This document shows, piece after piece, positions 57,038 through 64,000 of a DNA stretch of 64,000 nucleotides (positions are counted from its first letter, which is position 1; each line of letters starts with the position of its first letter). Origin of the DNA: Saccopteryx bilineata (Eukaryota > Chordata > Mammalia > Chiroptera > Emballonuridae). The position numbers were made by a program, and so were the translations under genes. The stretch covers positions 89,932,740-89,996,739 of the forward strand of contig NC_089491.1 of the NCBI RefSeq assembly GCF_036850765.1. The letters are read 5' to 3'. The notes under the pieces are model-generated. The model was not told the DNA's origin and made no database searches. It saw nothing but the letters and a program-made list of their open reading frames with translations.

Positions 57038-60000
57038 ATGGCAATAGGGAACCCACAAGTGTCAATAATTACACTAAATGTAAATGGATTAAACTTACCA
57101 ATAAAAAGACACAGAGTAGCTGAATGGATTAAAAAAGAAAATCCAACTGTATGCTGCCTACAAGAAACACATCTAAGCAACAAGGATAAAAACAAATTCA
57201 AAGTGAAAGGCTGGAAAACAATACGCCAAGCAAACAACACCCCCAAAAAAGCAGGTGTAGCAATACTCATATCTGATAATGCTGACTACAAGACATGAAA
57301 ACTACTCAGAGACAAAAATGGTCATTTCATAATGACTAAGGGGAAACTGAATCAAGAAGACATAACAATCCTTAATATATATGCACCAAACCAAGGAGCA
57401 CCAAAATATATAAGACAGCTACTTATTGACCTTAAAACAAAAACTGACAAAAATACAATCATACTTGGAGACCTCAATACACCGCTGACGGCTCTAGATC
57501 GGTCATCCAAACAGAGAATCAATAAAGATATAGTGGCCTTAAACAAAACACTAGAGCACCTGGATATGATAGACATCTACAGGACACTTCATCCCAAAGC
57601 AACAGAGTATACATTTTTCTCTAGTGTACATGGAACATTCTCAAGAATTGACCATATGTTGGGCCACAAAGACAATATCAGCAAATTTAGAAAAATTGAA
57701 ATTGTACCAAGCATATTCTCTGATCATAAAGCCTTGAAACTAGAATTCAACTGTAAAAAAGAGGGGGAAAAACCCACAAAATTGTGGAAACTAAACAACA
57801 TACTTCTAAAAAATGAATGGGTCAAAGAAGAAATAAGCGCAGAGATCAAAAGATATATACAGACAAATGAAAATGAAAATACGACATATCAGAATCTCTG
57901 GGATGCAGCAAAAGCAGTAATAAGAGGAAAGTTCATATCACTTCAGGCATATATGAACAAACAGGAGAGAGCCGAAGTAAACCACTTAACTTCACACCTT
58001 AAGGAACTAGAAAAAGAAGAACAAAGACAACCCAAAACCAGCCGAAGAAAGGAGATAATAAAAATCAGAGCAGAAATAAATGAAATGGAGAACAGAAAAA
58101 CTATAGAAAAAAATCAATAAAACAAGGAGCTGGTTCTTTGAAAAGATCAACAAAATTGACAAGCCCTTGGCAAGACTCACCAAGGAAAAGAGACACAGGA
58201 CTCAAATAAATAAAATCGAAAATGAAAGAGGAGAGATCACCACAGACATCATAGATATACAAAGAATTATTGTAGAATACTATGAAAAACTATATGCCAC
58301 CAAATACAACAATCTAGAAGAAATGGATAAATTCCTAGAACAATGCAACCTTCCTAAACTGAGTCATGAAGAAGCAGAAAGCCTAAACAGACCAATCAGC
58401 AGGGAGGAAATAGAAAAAACTATTAAAAACCTCCCCAAAAATAAAAGTTCAGGCCCAGACGGTTATACTAGTGAATTCTATCAAACATTCAAAGAAGATT
58501 TGGTTCCTATTCTACTCAAAGTCTTCCAAAAAATTGAAGAAGAAGCAATACTTCCAAACACATTTTATGAGGCCAACATAACCCTCATACCAAAACCTGG
58601 CAAGGATGGCACAAAGAAAGAAAACTACAGACCAATATCTCTAATGAATACAGATGCTAAAATACTAAACAAAATACTGGCAAACCGAATACAACAACAT
58701 ATTAAAAAAATAATACATCATGATCAAGTGGGATTCATCCCAGAATCTCAAGGATGGTTCAACATACGCAAAACGGTTAACGTAATACACCATATCAACA
58801 AAACAGAGAACAAAAACCACATGATCTTATCAATAGACGCAGAAAAGTCTTTCGATAAAATACAACATAATTTTATGTTTAAGAGTCTCAACAAAATGGG
58901 TATAGAAGGAAAATATCTCAACATGATAAAGGCCATATATGATAAACCATCAGCCAACATCATATTAAATGGCGTAAAACTGAGGACTTTCCACCTTAAA
59001 TCAGGAACACGACAGGGTTGTCCACTCTCTCCACTCTTATTTAACGTGGTGCTAGAAGTTCTGGCCAGAGCAATCAGACAAGACAAAGAAATAAAAGGCA
59101 TCCATATCGGAAAAGAAGAAGTAAAGGTATCACTTTTTGCTGATGATATGATTCTATACATCGAAAACCCAAAGAACTCCACAAAAAGATTACTAGAAAC
59201 AATAAACCAATACAGTAAGGTCGCAGTATACAAAATTAACATACAAAAGTCCATAGCCTTTCTATATGCTAACAATGAAGTATTAGAGAATGAACTCAAA
59301 AAAAATAATCCCCTTTACGATTGCAACAAAAAAAATAAAATACCTAGGAATAAACATAACAAAGTATGTAAAGGACCTATATAAAGAAAACTACAAGGCA
59401 TTGCTAAGAGAAATAGAAAAAGACACAATGAGATGAAAAAATATTCCTTGTTCTTGGATAGGAAGAATAAATATAATTAAAATGGCCATATTACCCAAAG
59501 TAATATATAAATTTATTGCAATTCCCATCAAAATTCCTATGACATTTTTTAAAGAAATGGAACAAAAAATCATCAGATTTATATGGAACTATAAAAAACC
59601 CCGAATAGCCAAAGCAATCCTAAGGAAAAAGAATGAAGCTGGGGGCATTACAATACCTGACTTTAAACTATATTATAGGGCCACAATAATCAAAACTGCA
59701 TGGTATTGGCAGAAAAATAGACACTCAGACCAATGGAACAGAATAGAAATCCCAGAAATAAAACCATATATATATGGTCAAATAATCTTTGATAAAGGGG
59801 CCAACAACACAAAATGGAGAAAAGAAAGCCTCTTCAACAAATGGTGTTGGGAAAATTGGAAAGCCACATGCAAAAGAATGAAACTCGACTACAGCCTGTC
59901 CCCGTGTACTAAAATTAATTCAAAATGGATCAAAGACCTAAATATAAGATCTGAAACAATAAAGTACATAGAAGAAGACTTAGGTACTAAACTCATGGAC

Positions 60001-60867
60001 CTGGGTTTTAAAGAACATTTTATAAACTTAACTCCAAAGGCAAGAGAAGTGAAGGCAAAGATAAATGAATGGGACTACATCAGAATAAAAAGTTTTTGCT
60101 CAGCAAGAGAAACTGATATCAAAATAAACAGACAGCCAACTAAATGGGAACTGATATTTTCAAACAACAGCTCAGATAAGGGCCTAATATCCAAAATTTA
60201 CAAAGAACTCATAAAACTCAACAACAAACAAACAAACAATCCAATAAAAAAATGGGAAGAGGACATGAACAGACACTTCTCCCAGGAAGAAATACAAATG
60301 GCCAACAGATATATGAAAAGGTGCTCAGCTTCATTAGTTATTAGAGAAATGCAAATCAAAACTACAATGAGATACCACCTCACTCCTGTTAGATTAGCTA
60401 TTATCAACAAGACGGGTAATAGCAAATGTTGGAGAGGCTGTGGAGAAAAAGGAACCCTCATACACTGTTGGTGGGAATGTAAAGTCGTACAAGCATTATG
60501 GAGGAAAGTATGGTGGTTCCTCAAAAAACTGCAAATAGAACTACCTTATGACCCAGCAATCCCTCTACTGGGTATATACCCCAAAACCTCAGAATCATTG
60601 ATACGTAAAGACACATGTAGCTCCATGTTCATTGCAGCACTGTTCACAGTGGCCAAGACATGGAAACAACCAAAAAGCCCTTCAATAGAAGACTGGATAA
60701 AGAAGATGTGGCACATATACACTATGGAATACTACTCAGCCATAAGAAATGATGACATCAGATCATTCACAGCAAAATGGTGGGATCTTGATAACATTAT
60801 ACGGAGTGAAATAAGTAAATCAGAAAAAAACAAGAACTACATGATTCCATACATTGGTGGAACATAA
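57038..60867 (+). pseudogene. L1-ORF2: L1 ORF2 of copy E, several lesions
   Basis: Starts [19 protein letters not shown]. Disabling changes: TGA at 57296-57298 in the endonuclease; an extra A near 58106-58112; an extra A near 59300 (aaaaaaaataatcc); and TGA near 59434 (TGG to TGA). Reverse transcriptase motifs including FADD, and the CX3CX7HX4C segment, are still readable. It ends MIPYIGGT. Confidence 0.92.
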
Positions 60868-61391
60868 AAACGAGACTATGAGACATGGACAAAAGAGTGG
60901 TGGTTACCAGGGGTGGGGGGAGGGAGGACACAGGAAGGAGGGAGGGAGAGAGTCAGGGGGAGGGGGAGGGGCACAGATAAAACTATATAGAGGGTGACAG
61001 AGGACAGTCTGACTCTGGGTGAGGGGTATGCAACATGATTTAATGACAAGATAACCTAGACATGTTTTCTTTGAATATATGTACCCTGAATTATTAATGT
61101 CATCCCATTAACATTAATAAAAATTTATATTAAAAAAATTATGAACAAATACCTATGCACACTGCACATATCTTATTTTAAAGTAAAAAAACAAAACGGG
61201 AACAAATACAATATTTAAAATAAAGAACAAGTAAATTTAAATCAACAAACTGACTAGTATTTCAATGGGAACTATGCTCCTCTCACTGACCACCAAGGAA
61301 AGAGGTGCCCCTTCCAGAAGTGGGGTGGGGACCAGATAAATGACCTCAGGTGGCCGCATGCGGCCTACGGGCCGTAGTTTGGGGACCCCTG

Positions 61392-61399
61392 CTTTAGTT
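61392..61399. repeat. Right 8-bp TSD of hAT element
   Basis: ctttagtt, matching 53331-53338. Confidence 0.93.
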
Positions 61400-62440
61400 T
61401 ATGATTCAGTTCTTAAAGGATGAACACTTAGTATAATTTGTTTAACTTCACCCCCCATAAGACCAGATAAACTAAATGTCAGAAACCCAGCTCATGGCCA
61501 GTATTACGCTGGTAAATGTTTAACAAGCACCTGTGTTTTTGGGAAAGTGAGTTGGGGCGGGAGTGGAGGAAGAGTAGGTGGGCGTAAAGAAAGCCCTGAT
61601 TTGTAAAGTTTATTCAATATGGATTTGGGAAAAGATGGACACAATTAGTTCTTATTGAGCTAGCGCAAACTATCTCTAGCAGATCACTGGTCTAACCAAA
61701 AATTTAGTTTTCATGACTGCTAGCTTAGTGTTATTTTCATTATTTGGTAAATAAAGCTGCATGTTTAGAAGCCCAGGTAGCTCACTGTTTATAAAATTAG
61801 CTCACTGTTTATAAAAAGACAGTTTATAAAACTGTCTTTTTTCATACAAACTCCAAAGCAACAAATATGAAAGCATCCATATTTGAATTACTGTGGTTTT
61901 TTTTTCCTCTTCTCTCCATATCACCCTGTTTTGATCCTATATAGTTGCCATCTTAGGCTCTCCAGAAAGTTTCCACAGGCTTTGCCTTTTTCCTTAGCTT
62001 GGTTCCTTTGTTACAATCTAATTTATCTTCAAGGTTAGACACTCACTGGGTCTTCACTAAGTGAGGGTCGGCTCACCTTATGAATTTAAGGTCCTATCAC
62101 ATCTGGTTTCTCAATGATTGTGTGGTGTCTGTGACAAGCATCATTCTCATAGACTCTGCTATTAGTTCAATATTTCCAAAAGCATATTCCATGGGATTTA
62201 AATATGAATCAGAGATGATAGGGCCCATGCTTGAATAAATTGTAAAACAGTTAAATCAGACCATAGTAAGTATATTTGTCTTTGCAAGAATAGTCAGAAA
62301 TATTAATTTGTAAATATAGACTGATTCTTCAAGGGTGCAGGGGAAGGGCAGCTATAGTATAGGAGTATGCCACATTTCCCATCCTTTTTAACCATGAAAC
62401 CTTTTTTTTTTTTTTTCACTGAACCATCACAGACTCTGAG
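61400..62440. other. Unassigned DNA
   Basis: No gene recognised. It contains a 20-bp-period duplication and hairpin at 61778-61840. Otherwise unremarkable. Confidence 0.4.
61778..61840. repeat. 20-bp tandem duplication followed by a 12-bp-stem hairpin
   Basis: tagctcactgtttataaaa occurs at 61778-61796 and 61798-61816. It overlaps a perfect inverted repeat aaaagacagttt (61814-61825)/aaactgtctttt (61829-61840) with a 3-nt loop. Confidence 0.85.
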
Positions 62441-62444
62441 TAGC

Positions 62445-62695
62445 CATAATAATCTTAAGGAAGAACAAAGTTGGAAGAATCATGCTACTTGATACCAGAC
62501 TATACTATAAAGTCATAGGAATCAAAACAACATGGTACTGGCATAAAAACACACATATGGATCAATGCAACAGAATAGAGAGCCCAGAAATCAATCCATG
62601 CTTATATGGTCAATTAATATTTGAGAACAGAGGCAAGAACAGATCCTGGGGTAAAGATGGTCTATTCAATAAATGGTGTTGAGAAAATTAGACTT
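62445..62695 (+). repeat. Old L1 ORF2 fragment
   Basis: The frame at 62482-62682 reads [20 protein letters not shown] then '[20 protein letters not shown]' and FNKWC, the section of ORF2 beyond the reverse transcriptase domain. It is diverged from the young family and truncated at both ends. Confidence 0.88.
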
Positions 62696-63555
62696 TTAAA
62701 TTTTTTATTCAGCTCTTCTTAATATAGTGCTTTGCAAAGTAGATTCTAAAAAAAACAGTAGTCCTTAAAGATGTTCATTGAAAAAAAAAAGGATTTCTTG
62801 GTTGAATATGGTTGGGAAATGTTGCATACTTCTATACTGTGGCCACACCCCCCCTTAGAGAATTACAGTTCATATTCACAAATTAATGACTCTGACCAGT
62901 CGTGCGAGAGAAACATACTGACTGTGGTCTGATTTAGCTTTTTCAAAATTTATTCCAGCACGGATCCTATCATCTGTGATCCTTATTTAATATCATGGAA
63001 TATGTTTCTGAAAACACTGAACTAATGACTTTTGGTAGAGTCTCCCTGATGTCATTTCAAACTCCACATGCCATGTTGGATCACTCTTTAGTTTTCCACC
63101 TCTGAATGATGACCCACCCAAACCACAGATTGAATAAGATTGATGTGCTCTGAGATCGATGACTGGCTCAACTCTTCAGACTTCAGTGGCCAGCTCTCTT
63201 GCTTAGTGCAACCTCTTACTCTTCCCTTACGTGTCTTACTCTGCATAAGAAAATGGTCTTTTTCATATAAGAAATGCTTTTTTTTTAATATAGGGAAGAA
63301 CTACAAGACAATATTTCTGTTTGTTTTCTTTACTCATACAAACTTGACCAGAATAGGTGACATAAAATGGGTAGTGGTGAGTGAGGGAAGGACATATGGG
63401 TGGAAGGGAATAGGATAATAGAAGACCTTGAAAGTCAGGCAGAGGAATTGAAATGTGAAGACATTGAGAAACAGGAAATGAAAGCACTGCTCTTTTTCTT
63501 CAGTTCTTGAGCATCTCCTTCAAGAGAAAGAAGTCATTCAATTTTAGTATATGTG
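62696..63555. other. Unassigned DNA
   Basis: No gene or clear repeat recognised; short frames are without domains. Confidence 0.4.
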
Positions 63556-63559
63556 CTGC

Positions 63560-63672
63560 CGAAGCAACACACAATACAATATACAGATGATATATCACAG
63601 AATTGTATATCTGAAACCTGTGTAATTTTATTAACCAGTGTCACCGCAATGCATTCAATTAAAAGAAGAGGA
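63560..63672 (+). repeat. L1 3' terminal fragment
   Basis: 'cagaattgtatatctgaaac', 'ctgtgtaattttattaacca', 'gtgtcaccgcaatgcattca' and an A-rich end match the 3' terminus type also seen at 15318-15535. Confidence 0.65.
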
Positions 63673-64000
63673 AGAAGTAGTGCCTTTGTTCAAACAGTTC
63701 ACTTACAATGCATTTGCTTTCTTTTTTCTCTCAGATAATGTCATGGCTTTAAATCTTAGCAGAAACACCTAACAGTTTCTGTAAATCCCTCTCTGCTATT
63801 TCATTCTTTCATCAGCATTGGCTTCACCTCTTTCTCATGTGGTGCCCTGAGTTTGATTCATTGCACCTGTGCTGTCTAGTGCTCAGCCTTGACTCCCATG
63901 GCGATAGTCATGAATTTCCTCATTGAACAGGATGATATTCTTGGAGAATCAAACCTGCCCAAAAGGAACAATGAGGTCACTAGTGTCTTTTTCGTGAGTG
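63673..64000. other. Unassigned DNA to window end
   Basis: Nothing recognised. Confidence 0.4.

Larger units (their letters stand above)
53425..61131 (+). mobile_element. Full-length L1 copy E, plus strand
   Basis: About 7.7 kb: 5' UTR 53425-55723, broken ORF1 55724-56709, broken ORF2 57038-60867, 3' UTR with G-rich tract at 60909-60970 and short A-tail. It is inserted in the left arm of a hAT transposon with a 14-bp TSD. It carries more substitutions and lesions than A-D and has a different GC-rich 5' UTR repeat, so it represents a somewhat older or sister subfamily. Confidence 0.94.
53339..61391. mobile_element. Non-autonomous hAT DNA transposon interrupted by L1 copy E
   Basis: The ends are perfect 16-bp inverted repeats, CAGGGGTCCCCAAACT at 53339-53354 and its complement at 61376-61391, with an 8-bp TSD outside. 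Element sequence is 53339-53424 and 61132-61391, about 330 bp after removing L1 E and one TSD copy. No transposase is encoded. The subterminal 'ggccggactata'/'ggccgtagtttgg' sequence resembles hAT families shared by bats and a few other vertebrates. Preserved ends suggest relatively recent activity. Confidence 0.93.

Overview
This window is mammalian, most likely bat (Chiroptera), nuclear DNA with no host protein-coding gene that I can support. The bat call rests on tRNA-derived SINEs of the Ves type at 2634-3021, 8668-9034 and 18703-19032, on related bat tRNA SINEs elsewhere, and on a lineage-specific-looking hAT DNA transposon. Species cannot be fixed by eye. The sequence is AT-rich, intergenic or deep-intronic in character, and dominated by LINE-1 (L1).

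Layout. 1-2428 is the 5' UTR of an old minus-strand L1. 2429-12100 is mostly unassigned DNA with four tRNA SINEs, an old L1 3' end and a GC-richer patch (6120-7442) holding one unexplained 122-codon ORF. 12105-14210 is an old minus-strand L1 split by a later L1 3' fragment. 14210-18630 holds an L1 3' end, a SINE, a MaLR-type LTR, an L1 fragment and a small hAT element. 18636-30540 is an old L1 3' UTR split by a SINE and by a large young insertion: two same-orientation L1s fused tail to body (copies A and B) within one target-site duplication. 30540-47240 holds older L1, L2, MIR and SINE debris, a short young L1 (copy C, 32342-33649) and a nested hAT/L1 complex (39284-41076). 47256-52928 is young L1 copy D, with a 5' end but lacking about 2.1 kb of 5' UTR. 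53339-61391 is a hAT element with perfect 16-bp terminal inverted repeats and 8-bp TSD, interrupted by L1 copy E (53425-61131). The remainder is unassigned DNA plus two L1 scraps.

The five young L1 copies (A, B, C, D on minus; E on plus) are close relatives. The consensus organisation is a 2.3-2.4 kb 5' UTR with a GC-rich tandem-repeat zone and a long pyrimidine-rich zone on the sense strand, ORF1 of about 331 codons, ORF2 of about 1,275 codons, and a 3' UTR with a G-rich tract. Only ORF1 of copy B and the truncated ORF2 of copy A are free of visible lesions, so no copy looks autonomous.

The strongest observation is copy D. Its missing 5' UTR segment corresponds exactly to a GT-AG intron predicted in copy B: 224 versus 225 nt before the junction and 24 nt versus 24 nt from the junction to the ORF1 ATG. 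This suggests retrotransposition of a spliced L1 RNA. The A-B tandem with one shared TSD is the second. I did not find a novel multi-gene system.
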